34,546 nucleotides of DNA from Elusimicrobia bacterium RIFOXYA12_FULL_57_11 (GTDB lineage Bacteria; Elusimicrobiota; Elusimicrobia; Elusimicrobiales; UBA9959). The notes beneath the pieces were generated by a model. It had not been told where the DNA came from, ran no database searches, and saw only the letters and a list, made by a program, of their open reading frames with translations. The translations under genes were made by a program, and so were the position numbers. Positions 25,525-34,546 of the stretch are shown here, piece after piece; position 1 is the first letter of the stretch; the number at the start of each line of letters is the position of its first letter. The DNA is taken from assembly GCA_001800275.1 (NCBI GenBank), contig MGVB01000117.1, forward strand, positions 1 through 34,546, given 5' to 3'.

Positions 25525-27999
25525 ATGGGAACAAGATTTACGGACAGGGCGCAGCGTGTCATCCTTATCGCGCAAGAAGAGGCCAAGCGCCTCAACCACG
25601 ATTACGTCGGCACCGAGCACATCCTGCTGGGTCTTATAGCCCTTTCGGAAGGCGTAGCCTCCCAGGTCTTCCAGAACCTGGGCATAGACCTGCGCAAAGT
25701 CCGCGCTGAAATAGAAAAAATAGTCGGCACCGGCGACAACATGATGCTCCTGGGCGAAATACCCTTCACGCCCCGCGCCAAGAAAGTGCTGGAATATGCC
25801 GTGGAAGAAGCCCAGCACATGAGTCATTCCTACATCGGCACCGAGCACATCCTGCTCGGGCTCATCCGCGAAGAAGAGGGCGTCGCCGCCCGCGTCCTGG
25901 AAAACCTCGGACTTAAACTGGAAACCGTGCGGGAGGAAGTCCTCAGCATCCTGGGAGAAATGGAACAGAAAGATTCCCCCAAGGAAGCGCCGCAGCCCAA
26001 AAGCCACGCAGCGCACGCCGGCCCCAAAGGCAAGACCAAAACCCCCATCCTCGATGAATTCGCCCGCGACATGACCCAGATGGCGCGCGAAGGCAGGCTA
26101 GACCCCGTGATAGGCCGCAGTGATGAAATAGAACGCGTCATACAGGTGCTCGGGCGCCGCACGAAGAACAACCCGGTGCTGGTAGGCGAACCCGGTGTGG
26201 GCAAAACAGCCATCGTTGAAGGGCTGGCGCAAAAGATCGCCGCCGGAGAGATCTCCGACACCCTCGTCGGGAAACGGCTTTTAAGCCTGGACCTGGCCTC
26301 CATAGTGGCCGGCACCAAGTACCGCGGCGAGTTCGAGCAGCGCCTCAAGGGCATTATAGAGGAGATCCGCAAGGCCAAGAATAACATCATCATGTTCATC
26401 GACGAGCTGCATACCGTGATAGGCGCCGGCGCCGCCGAAGGCGCCATAGACGCCTCGAACATGCTCAAGCCCGCGCTGGCCCGCGGCGAGCTCCAGTGCA
26501 TAGGCGCCACCACCTTCGACGAGTACCGCAAGCATATCGAGCACGACCCCGCGCTGGAGCGCCGCTTCCAGACCGTGATAGTGGAGCCGCCCTCCGCCCC
26601 GGAGACCATAGAGATACTCAAAGGCCTCCAGGAAAAATACGAGAATCATCATAAATGCAAATACACCGACCCCGCCATCTTCGCGGCGGCCACACTCAGT
26701 GAAAAATACATAACCGACCGGGCCCTGCCGGACAAAGCGATAGACCTCATCGACGAAGCCGGCAGCCGGGCCCGTCTCAAGCTTTCCGTGGCCCCCTCTG
26801 AATTCAAGGAAAAGGAAACTGAGATAGAGGAAGTTTCCAAGCAGAAGAACGCCGCCATTTACGGACAGGAATACGAGAAGGCCGCCAAACTGCGGGACAA
26901 GGAAAAAGAACTGAAAAAGGCCCTCGAAGACGCGCGCAAAAAATGGCGCGAATCCCGCGACAAGATCGTCCCGGAAGTCACGGAAGAGGATATCGCGTTC
27001 ATAGCCTCGAAGTGGACCGGCATCCCGGTCACCCGCATGACGGAGACCGAAGCCGATAAACTTAAGAACATGGAAGGCGAGATCCATAAGCGGCTCATCG
27101 GGCAGGACGAAGCGGTAAAGATAGTTTCACAGGCCATCAAGCGCAGCCGCACCGGCATGAAGGACGCCAAGCGCCCCATCGGCAATTTTATCTTCCTGGG
27201 CCCGACGGGCGTGGGCAAGACGGAACTCGCGCGCGTGCTGGCGGATTTCCTGTTCGGCAACGAGGAAGCCATGGTCCGCGTGGACATGAGCGAGTACATG
27301 GAGAAGTTCTCCGTGAGCCGCCTCATCGGCGCGCCTCCCGGCTACGTGGGCTACGAGGAAGGCGGCAAGCTCACCGAGATCGTGCGCCGCAAACCTTACT
27401 GCGTGGTAGTGCTTGACGAAATAGAGAAAGCGCACCCCGACGTCTTCAACATCCTGCTGCAGATAATGGACGAGGGCACACTTACCGACAGTCTCGGCCA
27501 CAAGGTCAGCTTCAAGAACACCATCCTGATAATGACCTCCAACGTGGGCGCGCGGCTTATATCCAAAGGCAAAACCCTGGGCTTTATGCCCGCGGACGAC
27601 AAGGAAAAAGACTACAAAGAGATGAAAGACACGGTGATGGAAGAGGTCAAGCGCGTCTTCAACCCCGAGTTCATAAACCGCATCGACGAGACCATCGTAT
27701 TCCGGCCGCTCACGGAAGCCGACACAGAACTGATACTTGAACTCCGCCTTAAAACGGTAAAGTCGAAACTCGAGGCGAAAGAAGTCGCCTTTGAGATAAC
27801 ACAGGCAGCCAAGAATTTCCTCTGCAAACAGGGCTTCGACCCGAATTACGGCGCCCGGCCGCTGCTGCGCACGGTACAGAAATACGTTGAAGACCCCCTG
27901 TCCGAATTCCTGCTCAACAGCACCATGAAGAAAGGCAATACGGTGCTTGTGGACTACAAGGGCGAAGGCGACGCGCTGGCATTGAGCGTCCGCAAATAA
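25525..27999 (+). CDS. clpC: ATP-dependent Clp protease ATP-binding subunit ClpC
   Basis: MGTRFTDRAQRVILIAQEEAKRLNHDYVGTEHILLGL N-domain, GEPGVGKTAIVEGLAQ and GPTGVGKTELARVLADFLFG Walker A motifs. Start at 25525 behind GGAGG. Confidence 0.97.
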   Translation: MGTRFTDRAQRVILIAQEEAKRLNHDYVGTEHILLGLIALSEGVASQVFQNLGIDLRKVRAEIEKIVGTGDNMMLLGEIPFTPRAKKVLEYAVEEAQHMSHSYIGTEHILLGLIREEEGVAARVLENLGLKLETVREEVLSILGEMEQKDSPKEAPQPKSHAAHAGPKGKTKTPILDEFARDMTQMAREGRLDPVIGRSDEIERVIQVLGRRTKNNPVLVGEPGVGKTAIVEGLAQKIAAGEISDTLVGKRLLSLDLASIVAGTKYRGEFEQRLKGIIEEIRKAKNNIIMFIDELHTVIGAGAAEGAIDASNMLKPALARGELQCIGATTFDEYRKHIEHDPALERRFQTVIVEPPSAPETIEILKGLQEKYENHHKCKYTDPAIFAAATLSEKYITDRALPDKAIDLIDEAGSRARLKLSVAPSEFKEKETEIEEVSKQKNAAIYGQEYEKAAKLRDKEKELKKALEDARKKWRESRDKIVPEVTEEDIAFIASKWTGIPVTRMTETEADKLKNMEGEIHKRLIGQDEAVKIVSQAIKRSRTGMKDAKRPIGNFIFLGPTGVGKTELARVLADFLFGNEEAMVRVDMSEYMEKFSVSRLIGAPPGYVGYEEGGKLTEIVRRKPYCVVVLDEIEKAHPDVFNILLQIMDEGTLTDSLGHKVSFKNTILIMTSNVGARLISKGKTLGFMPADDKEKDYKEMKDTVMEEVKRVFNPEFINRIDETIVFRPLTEADTELILELRLKTVKSKLEAKEVAFEITQAAKNFLCKQGFDPNYGARPLLRTVQKYVEDPLSEFLLNSTMKKGNTVLVDYKGEGDALALSVRK

Positions 28000-28020
28000 C
28001 CGCCCGACAGGGAGATCAGC

Positions 28021-29052
28021 TTGCAACGGCATCATGCAGCCACCCGGCATATCCCGCCCCCGCCCCGGAAACTGTCCGGCTGGGCTTTTGCCTGCCTGGC
28101 GCTCTGCCTGGCCGCGGCCTCTTTCGGGCTTTACCGCGGCGGCGCATGGCTTAACCTGCAGTTAAACCCGCCCCCGGAAGGAAAGAAAACGGTCCAATCC
28201 CCTATAACCGACACGGAATGGGAGTCCATGGTGTCGGGGCTGGAGAAGGCCGCCGCCAATTGGCGCGGCAACGTGGGCATTTACATTGGAGACCTCCATA
28301 CCGGCAGAAACTGGGATTACAACGCGGACCGGCTGTTCCCCTCCGCCAGCCTGATAAAAGTCCCCATAATGGCGGCAGTATTCGACCGCATAAAGAGCGG
28401 TGCCATAACGCTGGGCACGCAGATCCGGCTGACCAGGGCGGACCGGGTGGGCGGCTCCGGGTCGCTTCGGTGGGTACGCGACGGCACGACCCTGAGCGTT
28501 ATGGAAATCATCTACAAGATGATAACAGAAAGCGACAACACAGCCACCAAAATGCTCATAGATTATGTGGGCATGCCTTACCTGAAAACAGCGTTCAAGC
28601 AGCTCGGGCTGGTTCACACCAACATAACCCAGGAGGGGATGAGCCTGTCCTCCGGCCGCATAGCGCGGGAGAATTACACCACCGCGCGGGAAATGGCCGG
28701 CCTCATGGAGCGTATTTACGCCGGAGAGCTGGTCGACAGGGAAGCCAGCGAGTTCATGCTTGACGTCCTCAAGCACACCAAGAGCCGCAGCCGCCTGCGC
28801 AAAGGCCTGCCCCTGGGCTGGGAAATAGGCCACAAGACCGGCCTGCTGCGCAAATCCTGCCACGACGCCGGCATAGTGTTTTCCCCTCGCGGCGACTATG
28901 TTATAGTGGTACTGACCTCCGAGGTTCCGGACTATGCGAGCGCGAAAAAATTTATTTCCCGGGTGGCCAGCCTCACCTACACCTATTACCGGATAGAGTC
29001 GGACTACGCGCAATCCCGCGCCGGAGCCCCGGGCCCGGTAAGGCTGCTGTAA
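28021..29052 (+). CDS. Class A beta-lactamase-fold serine hydrolase
   Basis: SxxK in PSASLIKVPIM, SDN in ITESDNTATKML and KTG in IGHKTGLLRKS. N-terminal TM segment. TTG start. Confidence 0.85.
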   Translation: MQRHHAATRHIPPPPRKLSGWAFACLALCLAAASFGLYRGGAWLNLQLNPPPEGKKTVQSPITDTEWESMVSGLEKAAANWRGNVGIYIGDLHTGRNWDYNADRLFPSASLIKVPIMAAVFDRIKSGAITLGTQIRLTRADRVGGSGSLRWVRDGTTLSVMEIIYKMITESDNTATKMLIDYVGMPYLKTAFKQLGLVHTNITQEGMSLSSGRIARENYTTAREMAGLMERIYAGELVDREASEFMLDVLKHTKSRSRLRKGLPLGWEIGHKTGLLRKSCHDAGIVFSPRGDYVIVVLTSEVPDYASAKKFISRVASLTYTYYRIESDYAQSRAGAPGPVRLL

Positions 29053-29145
29053 ACCCGGACCGCCTGCCGGGCGCCGGCAGCACGCGTTATAAAGACAGCG
29101 GCTTCGGGAATTCGGACAAGATCGGCTGTTTACCTCTGGTGAACC

Positions 29146-30993
29146 ATGAAAAAACTTGAACTGCTGGCCCCGGCCAGGGATCTGGAAACCGGCATAGACG
29201 CCGTAAATTGCGGCGCCGACTCGGTCTATATCGGCGCGGAGCATTTCGGCGCGCGCTCCGGAGCCGCGAATACCGCCTCCGACATAGGGAAACTGGCGGC
29301 CTACGCCCATAAATACCGCGCCAAAGTCTACGCGGCGCTGAACACCATACTTACCGACGAAGAGATCCCGCGCGCCCAGAAGATCATACACACCCTCTGG
29401 GACGCTGGCGCGGACGCGGTTATAATCCAGGACATGGGCCTGCTGGAAACCGCTCTCCCCCCCATACCACTGATCGCCAGCACCCAGACCCACAACGTTA
29501 CCCCGGAAAAAGTTAGGTTCCTTGAGAAGGCCGGGTTTAAGCGGGTAATCCTGGCCCGCGAACTCACCCTGGAGGAAATAAAGGCCATCAGGGCAAAGAC
29601 CACCGTGGAGCTTGAGTTTTTTGTCCACGGGGCGCTGTGCGTGGCCTACAGCGGCCAGTGCTACCTGAGCTGCGACCTGGGCGGCCGCAGCGGCAACCGG
29701 GGCGAATGCGCGCAGCCCTGCCGCAAGCTTTACACACTGAAGGACGCCGCCGGCGCCCCCCTGGCGGAAGGCAAACACCTGCTTTCACTTAAAGACCTGA
29801 ACCTATCGCGCCGGCTGGCCCACCTGGCGGCCGCCGGGATAACCTCTTTCAAAATAGAGGGCCGCCTCAAAGACAGGGCCTATGTGCGCAACATCGTTTC
29901 GGTTTACCGCAGGGAACTCGACAGGGTGATAGCCGGCAAAGGTTTTGCGCGGGCTTCTTTCGGAAAAAGTTTCACGGCCTTCTCCCCGGACCCTGCCAAG
30001 ACCTTTAACCGCGGCTACACTGAATATTTTATAGACGGCAACCCGCTGGACATCGCCTCGCCCGACACTCCCAAATTCGCCGGCGAGCCGCTGGGACGCG
30101 TTTTCGATATAAAGGAAGGTTCCTTTAAAATACATAACGCGCACAAACTCCACCCTGGGGACGGAATAACCTTCTTCGACAAAAACGGAGTACTGTCCGG
30201 CTCACTGGTGAACGGCGTAAAGGATGACCGCGTGCGTGCCGACAACCTTAAGGGCCTGGACAACGGCAGCGCGGTATACCGCAATCTGGACAAAGAATTC
30301 CTGAAAACCGTGGAGCGCGACACGGCGCAGCGCAGGTTCGCGGTCAAACTTGAATTTTCGGAAACCAGGGACGGTTTCTCCCTGAAAGCCTCTGATGAGC
30401 GCGGCGCGACAGCCGTAAAAGAGCTGCCCTCAAAGAAGGAGGCGGCCAAGAAACCGGACCAGGCGCTGGACACTATAAAAAAACAGCTCTCGAAACTCGG
30501 GGAAAGCGGTTTCTACCTGGAAGCGCTTGAGCTGAAGCTGTCAGCCTCCTTCTTTATCCCCGTTTCCGCGCTGAACGACCTGCGTCGCGACACCCTGGCG
30601 GCACTCGACGCTGCCGGCGCGGCCGCCGGGGAACGCGAAGAAATAAAGATAACACCCAACGACACTCCTTACCCGGAACGGAAACTGGATTTCACGGGGA
30701 ACGTGCTGAACGCAAAGGCGGCGCGCTTCTACACGCGCCACGGAGTAACGGCGATCGGCCGGGCGGCGGAAGCCGGGGCGGACATGTCCGGCCGCGCACT
30801 GATGACCATGCGCTTCTGCCTGCCCCGCCGGCTGGGATTATGCAAAAAAGGAAAGCCGGTGGAAACGATGTACCTTGAGGACGCTGAAGGCGCGGTCTTC
30901 CGCCTGGAGTTCGACTGCGCCGCCTGCAGAACGCGTCTTTTCAGGGCTTCCGCCGCGCCCGCAAAAAAACTGCGGGCGGAACCGGAGGAGTGA
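29146..30993 (+). CDS. Peptidase U32 family protein (RlhA-like)
   Basis: MKKLELLAPARDLETGIDAVNCGADSVYIGAEHFGAR, FVHGALCVAYSGQCYLSCDLGGRSGNRGECAQPCR and SFKIEGRLKDRAYV. Confidence 0.93.
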   Translation: MKKLELLAPARDLETGIDAVNCGADSVYIGAEHFGARSGAANTASDIGKLAAYAHKYRAKVYAALNTILTDEEIPRAQKIIHTLWDAGADAVIIQDMGLLETALPPIPLIASTQTHNVTPEKVRFLEKAGFKRVILARELTLEEIKAIRAKTTVELEFFVHGALCVAYSGQCYLSCDLGGRSGNRGECAQPCRKLYTLKDAAGAPLAEGKHLLSLKDLNLSRRLAHLAAAGITSFKIEGRLKDRAYVRNIVSVYRRELDRVIAGKGFARASFGKSFTAFSPDPAKTFNRGYTEYFIDGNPLDIASPDTPKFAGEPLGRVFDIKEGSFKIHNAHKLHPGDGITFFDKNGVLSGSLVNGVKDDRVRADNLKGLDNGSAVYRNLDKEFLKTVERDTAQRRFAVKLEFSETRDGFSLKASDERGATAVKELPSKKEAAKKPDQALDTIKKQLSKLGESGFYLEALELKLSASFFIPVSALNDLRRDTLAALDAAGAAAGEREEIKITPNDTPYPERKLDFTGNVLNAKAARFYTRHGVTAIGRAAEAGADMSGRALMTMRFCLPRRLGLCKKGKPVETMYLEDAEGAVFRLEFDCAACRTRLFRASAAPAKKLRAEPEE

Positions 30994-30994
30994 G

Positions 30995-31519
30995 ATGAAC
31001 ATCCGGTGCGACCTTAACATAAACGGCGGCTCACGGCGCGCGCTCATAGCGGCCAAAGAGGAAGAAACGCCCGAGCACGTGGCCTTACGGCTGACCGCGG
31101 CCATACTTTTTTTTGACCAAGAACCGGCGCTGGACACCGGCCCGTCGGACCCGTCCGTGACCGATATCGGTTTTCTGCCGGACCTGATGGTGGGGGATGG
31201 CGCAGGCGGGGTAGCCGTCTGGATAGAATGCGGGAACGTCGCGGTGAATAAACTTACCAAAGTCGCCAGACGCATCCGCTCCGGCCGGCTGGTCATCCTT
31301 AAAGAAAGCGCGGAGGCGGGGCGCAGGATGCGGGAAGTTATAAAAAAAGAGATCTCCAAGGGGGAGAAAGTGGAAGTGTGGGCCTGGCCCAAAGAGGACT
31401 TCGCCCGCTGGACCGCGGCGATACACGAATCCAACTACATTTTCGGGGAAGCCTCCGGCTCCACCCTCAACCTGGTCCTAAACGAAACAGTATTCGACAC
31501 ACAGCTTATCCTCTGTTGA
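30995..31519 (+). CDS. YaeQ family protein
   Basis: ETPEHVALRLTAAILFF, LPDLMVGDGAGGVAVWIECGNVAVNKLTKVAR and NYIFGEASGSTLNLVLNETVF. GGAGGAG RBS before ATG 30995. Confidence 0.75.
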   Translation: MNIRCDLNINGGSRRALIAAKEEETPEHVALRLTAAILFFDQEPALDTGPSDPSVTDIGFLPDLMVGDGAGGVAVWIECGNVAVNKLTKVARRIRSGRLVILKESAEAGRRMREVIKKEISKGEKVEVWAWPKEDFARWTAAIHESNYIFGEASGSTLNLVLNETVFDTQLILC

Positions 31520-31557
31520 GCGTTTGCAGGCCCCGGCCGCGCGCGCTCCCGGCGCCT

Positions 31558-32457
31558 ATGGCGAAAAAAAGAAGAACTCTAATTATTAAAATCGGGGCGG
31601 CCGGGGACGTACTGCGCACCACACCGCTGCTCCATAAACTTTCCGGAGACGCCGTCACTTGGGTAACGGGCCGGACCGCGCTCCCGTTGCTGGCCGGCAA
31701 CCCGCGCATAGCCCGGGCACTCACCCCCGGCGGATTCAGCCGGATAAACGGTGAAAAGTTCGACTGGGTCATAAATTTCGACGAGAGCGCGGCCGCGTGC
31801 CGCATAGCGTCTGCCGCCCGGGCGCCAAGGAAGACAGGCGCCCGGCTGGACCGCGGGAAACCCGTGTACTGCGAAAGCTCCGCGCCCTGGTTCGATATGA
31901 GTCTCATAAGCCGGCACGGGATCCCCGCCGCAGATAAACTTAAGTACCGGGCGAGAAAATCTTATCAGGATTACCTGTTCGAGGCGTGCGGTTTCAAATT
32001 CGCCGGAGAGGAATACTTCCTGCCCACCGCCCCGGCCGGGGCTCTTGCCCCTCTTGTGGCGGTGGAAAAACGGGCCGGGCCGAAGTGGCCCCTGAAACAC
32101 TGGCCGGGTTATTGCAACCTGACGGCCCTGTTCAGGAAGAACCATATAAATTTTTTCATTCTCCGGCAGCGGAAAAATCTGCGGGACTACATCTCGGACA
32201 TCGGCCGGTGCACTCTCCTGGTTTCAGGCGACACCCTGGCGATGCACCTCGCGCTGGCCCTGCGCAAGAGCGCTGTGGCTATTTTCAATTGCACCAGCCC
32301 ATGGGAAATATACGGTTACGGAAGGCTGAGTAAAGTCGTAAACCCCGGGCTGGCCGGCATGTTCTACTCGCGCCGCGCCTTTGACGGGAAAGGCACTCAT
32401 GTGGCGCCGCAAACGGTGCTGCGCGCGGTCCTTAAGGCCGCCGCCAGGACGCCTTAA
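31558..32457 (+). CDS. Glycosyltransferase family 9 (heptosyltransferase-like)
   Basis: TLIIKIGAAGDVLRTTPLLHKL, FDWVINFDES and CTLLVSGDTLAMHLALALRKSAVAIFNCTSPWEIYGYG. Start at MAKKRRTL. Confidence 0.82.
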   Translation: MAKKRRTLIIKIGAAGDVLRTTPLLHKLSGDAVTWVTGRTALPLLAGNPRIARALTPGGFSRINGEKFDWVINFDESAAACRIASAARAPRKTGARLDRGKPVYCESSAPWFDMSLISRHGIPAADKLKYRARKSYQDYLFEACGFKFAGEEYFLPTAPAGALAPLVAVEKRAGPKWPLKHWPGYCNLTALFRKNHINFFILRQRKNLRDYISDIGRCTLLVSGDTLAMHLALALRKSAVAIFNCTSPWEIYGYGRLSKVVNPGLAGMFYSRRAFDGKGTHVAPQTVLRAVLKAAARTP

Positions 32458-32510
32458 CGGCCAAGGGAAAGCCGTCCCCTGAAAATGCGCACACCAGCCA
32501 TCACGCGCGG

Positions 32511-32539
32511 ATAACATTAAGCGTTTAATGTGCTACAAT
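32511..32539 (+). promoter_or_regulatory. Predicted extended -10 promoter upstream of the small ORF
   Basis: ATAACA (32511-32516), 17-nt spacer, TACAAT (32534-32539) preceded by TG (TGCTACAAT). Start codon 48 nt downstream. Confidence 0.5.
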
Positions 32540-32586
32540 AGGATGAAATTACAAGCAGCTCATTTTCAGATCCGGTGAGCAAAAAA

Positions 32587-32715
32587 ATGGCTCCTAATAA
32601 CGGAAAAAACAAGAAGGCACAGGCAAAAAACACAAAGAAGGCGTACTTAAAGCCTTCCCTGACAAAGCACGGTTCGCTGAAATCGCAAACCGCCTCTTTC
32701 CGGACTTTCTATTAA
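32587..32715 (+). CDS. Small peptide with lasso/RRE-type leader motif (putative RiPP precursor)
   Basis: Manual translation: MAPNNGKNKKAQAKNTKKAYLKPSLTKHGSLKSQTASFRTFY. Contains YLKPSLTKHGSLKSQT = YxxPxLxxxGxLxxxT. GGTGAG RBS-like sequence upstream. Too short for the supplied ORF track. Confidence 0.65.
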   Translation: MAPNNGKNKKAQAKNTKKAYLKPSLTKHGSLKSQTASFRTFY

Positions 32716-32777
32716 GCGTTCACCCTGCCGGCCTTAAAAATATCCCGGCCCGCCGCGGCCTGGGTACGGGGATTTAA

Positions 32778-33872
32778 GTGGATATCACGCTGCTTCCTTC
32801 AACATTCTTTTCCGACCCCACCTACAATCGCATACTGTCCGGCCTCAGCAGAGAATTCGTCCGCGCCGGCCACCGCACCTCCATAGTGTCGCAACAAATA
32901 TCCGCAGGGCCGCAACTCCGCTTAAACCCGGGCCCCGCGCCGCTAATCCTTACGCGCGACTGCCTTGCCCTCGCCGAAAAAGAGCGCCGCTCGGCGCTGC
33001 TGCGCGCGCTGGCCGGGCAGCTACCCCCGGGCGCGGTCCTCAACTTCCACTTTTCCGGGTGGCTGCGCGCCTGGCACGCACCGGTGCTGCTGTCAAAGCG
33101 GCTCGCCCGGGCACGCCTGGTGGTAACCTTTCACGATTACCGCCACCCGGACCTTCCGCCATTGACGAGCGCCACACGCCGCGCACTGGGGAAGATCCTG
33201 GACAGGGCCGCCCGCATAACCGCGGTCTCCGGCTTCCTGGCGCGCATGATACGCGAAGATTTCCCCGTTGTGTCGGACAAGCTCAACATAGTCCCTGACG
33301 GGACCGATGCTCCCTCTCCCTCCGGCGCGGCGCCTTTTACGCGCCGCCGGGCATACATACTCACCGTAGGCCGCCCGGCGCCCTATAAAGGGCTCGACCT
33401 GCTGATCTTCGCTTTCGCGGCGGCGATTGAAAAAGGATGCGCCTGCGATCTGGTGGTCTGCGGAACCGGCCGCCGCGGGCCCCTTGCGGATCTGGCCAAA
33501 AAGCTCGGAATAGGCGGGCGGGTACACTTTAAAGGCCTGCTGCCTCCGGGCGAAATCACCGCACTTATGAAGGCCTGCCTTTTCTACGCCACTACTCCGC
33601 GCTGGGAATCCTTCGGCATGTCGGCGCTGGAAGCGATGGCGGCCGGCAAAGCGGTCCTGGCGGCCAAAACCGGCGGTCTGGCGGAATTCGCCAGGAACGG
33701 GCACAACGCGGTCCTGGTCCATCCCGAAAACTCACAAATGGTTTCTTCCGCTATCCTGCGCCTGTGCGCCGACAAGGGCTTTAGAAAAAAACTGGCCGGC
33801 GGCGGCGCGGCGACCGCTCTTGAATATCCCTGGAAAAAAATCGCCGGGCGGTATCTCAGCGCTTACCGCTGA
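32778..33872 (+). CDS. Glycosyltransferase family 4
   Basis: ILTVGRPAPYKGLDLLIFAF, GRVHFKGLLPPGEITALMKAC and PRWESFGMSALEAMAAGKAVLAAKTGGLAEF. GTG start. Confidence 0.9.
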   Translation: MDITLLPSTFFSDPTYNRILSGLSREFVRAGHRTSIVSQQISAGPQLRLNPGPAPLILTRDCLALAEKERRSALLRALAGQLPPGAVLNFHFSGWLRAWHAPVLLSKRLARARLVVTFHDYRHPDLPPLTSATRRALGKILDRAARITAVSGFLARMIREDFPVVSDKLNIVPDGTDAPSPSGAAPFTRRRAYILTVGRPAPYKGLDLLIFAFAAAIEKGCACDLVVCGTGRRGPLADLAKKLGIGGRVHFKGLLPPGEITALMKACLFYATTPRWESFGMSALEAMAAGKAVLAAKTGGLAEFARNGHNAVLVHPENSQMVSSAILRLCADKGFRKKLAGGGAATALEYPWKKIAGRYLSAYR

Positions 33873-34546
33873 CACCGTCCGTCGCATGCGGCCAGGCGAG
33901 GTGGTCCGCGGCAAAGTTTTCGGAGAATTTATTGCCGGCCATTTTAACCTCGCAGGGGCCGTCCTCTTTGATACCGTGCCGGTTGGCCGCGAAGCTGTTG
34001 GAGTTAAGTTCAAGCTTGACACCTTCCCCGCACCAGATCCCATCCCACTCGCACCCATACACCGAGGTCATAGCCATACGCACCGTTGCGCCCCGGTCAC
34101 ATTTAAGCCCGGTCCTGTTGGCGGAGAATTCCGCCTTATCGATTACCACCGCGCCGGCGTGATCGGAAAAAACTCCGATATTGTTTTTCTTAAAGCCGGC
34201 GCCGGCAACCGAAACCGCTCCTCTGTCGGTGTAAATACCCGCAAAGGAATTGTTCTCAAAAACCCCGCCGCAAACGCTCAGCGAGGCATCTTCCTGTATC
34301 CAGACGCCCCTGTCGCAGCCGTTCACGGAACTGTCGGACAGGCGGAGACGGACCCCGCTGGTGGCCTCTATGCCAGTCTGCGCCGCGCGGACAGCCGAAC
34401 CCGAAATATCGGCGGCCGAACAGGAATGCAGCGCGAAGCCTGTTTGCGAGCGCAGGATCGCGACAGCGGCCGCGGTCAGTTTCCCGGCCACGCAAGTCAC
34501 CCCCGCGCCGGCGATGTCCGTCAGCGCACAGTCGCGGATGGCGGCC
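33856..34546 (-). CDS. Right-handed parallel beta-helix repeat protein (5' part beyond window)
   Basis: Roughly 22-residue repeats such as LSVCGGVFENNSFAGIYTDRGAVSVAGAGFKKNNIGVFSDHAGAVVIDKAEFSANRTGLKCDRGA. The frame stays open to the window end. Confidence 0.75.
   Translation of the reverse strand, partial: AAIRDCALTDIAGAGVTCVAGKLTAAAVAILRSQTGFALHSCSAADISGSAVRAAQTGIEATSGVRLRLSDSSVNGCDRGVWIQEDASLSVCGGVFENNSFAGIYTDRGAVSVAGAGFKKNNIGVFSDHAGAVVIDKAEFSANRTGLKCDRGATVRMAMTSVYGCEWDGIWCGEGVKLELNSNSFAANRHGIKEDGPCEVKMAGNKFSENFAADHLAWPHATDGVSGKR

Noticed and set aside
28162-29778. 538-aa minus-strand ORF, and similar long antisense ORFs (6842-8203, 1276-1935, 9203-10099, 3802-4650)
   Set aside because: They lie opposite well-supported conserved genes, have low-complexity Gly/Ala/Val/His/Tyr-rich composition typical of antisense frames in GC-rich DNA, and show no recognisable domain.
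32587-32715. Calling the small ORF a genuine lasso peptide
   Set aside because: Only 7 residues follow the leader Thr, there is no Asp/Glu acceptor, and no B or C enzyme gene is present in the window.
1-34546. CRISPR arrays, tRNA/rRNA genes, transposases, phage genes
   Set aside because: Looked for by eye and not seen. Inverted repeats present are dispersed single copies or a single pair, without regular spacing.

Overview
GC-rich bacterial chromosomal window, densely packed with genes, mostly on the + strand. By overall feel it could be Elusimicrobiota-like, but I did not test that. I see about 30 supportable CDS: LMW-PTP, GlyA, a tetrapyrrole-methylase-like protein, MTAP, Cdd, a BCCP-like protein, a Zn-ribbon/TPR protein, AccC, an RfaE2-like nucleotidyltransferase, an SPT/AOS-family enzyme, a GNAT-like protein, an HD-GYP-like protein, two receiver proteins, an NTP_transf_5-like protein, a class III cyclase, a PilZ-like protein, a uracil/xanthine permease, a GlpT/UhpT-like MFS transporter, ArfB, an LPP20/LpoB/COG3014-like lipoprotein cluster, NfeD, ClpC, a class A beta-lactamase-fold hydrolase, a U32 peptidase, YaeQ, GT9, GT4 and a beta-helix protein. 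I found no rRNA, tRNA, CRISPR array or transposase by eye. The most interesting signals lie between genes. (1) A 42-codon ORF absent from the supplied ORF track (32587-32715) encodes a lasso/RRE-type leader motif, YxxPxLxxxGxLxxxT, with only a 7-residue tail. It has a plausible extended -10 promoter and sits between two glycosyltransferase genes. (2) There are two families of intergenic elements with long, element-specific, perfect inverted arms around a shared core: 25077-25362 (two copies) plus 1-160, and 705-830 plus 13822-13884. (3) The BCCP-like protein has EVGKD where EAMKM is expected. (4) A dyad straddles the predicted -10 of the lipoprotein cluster.
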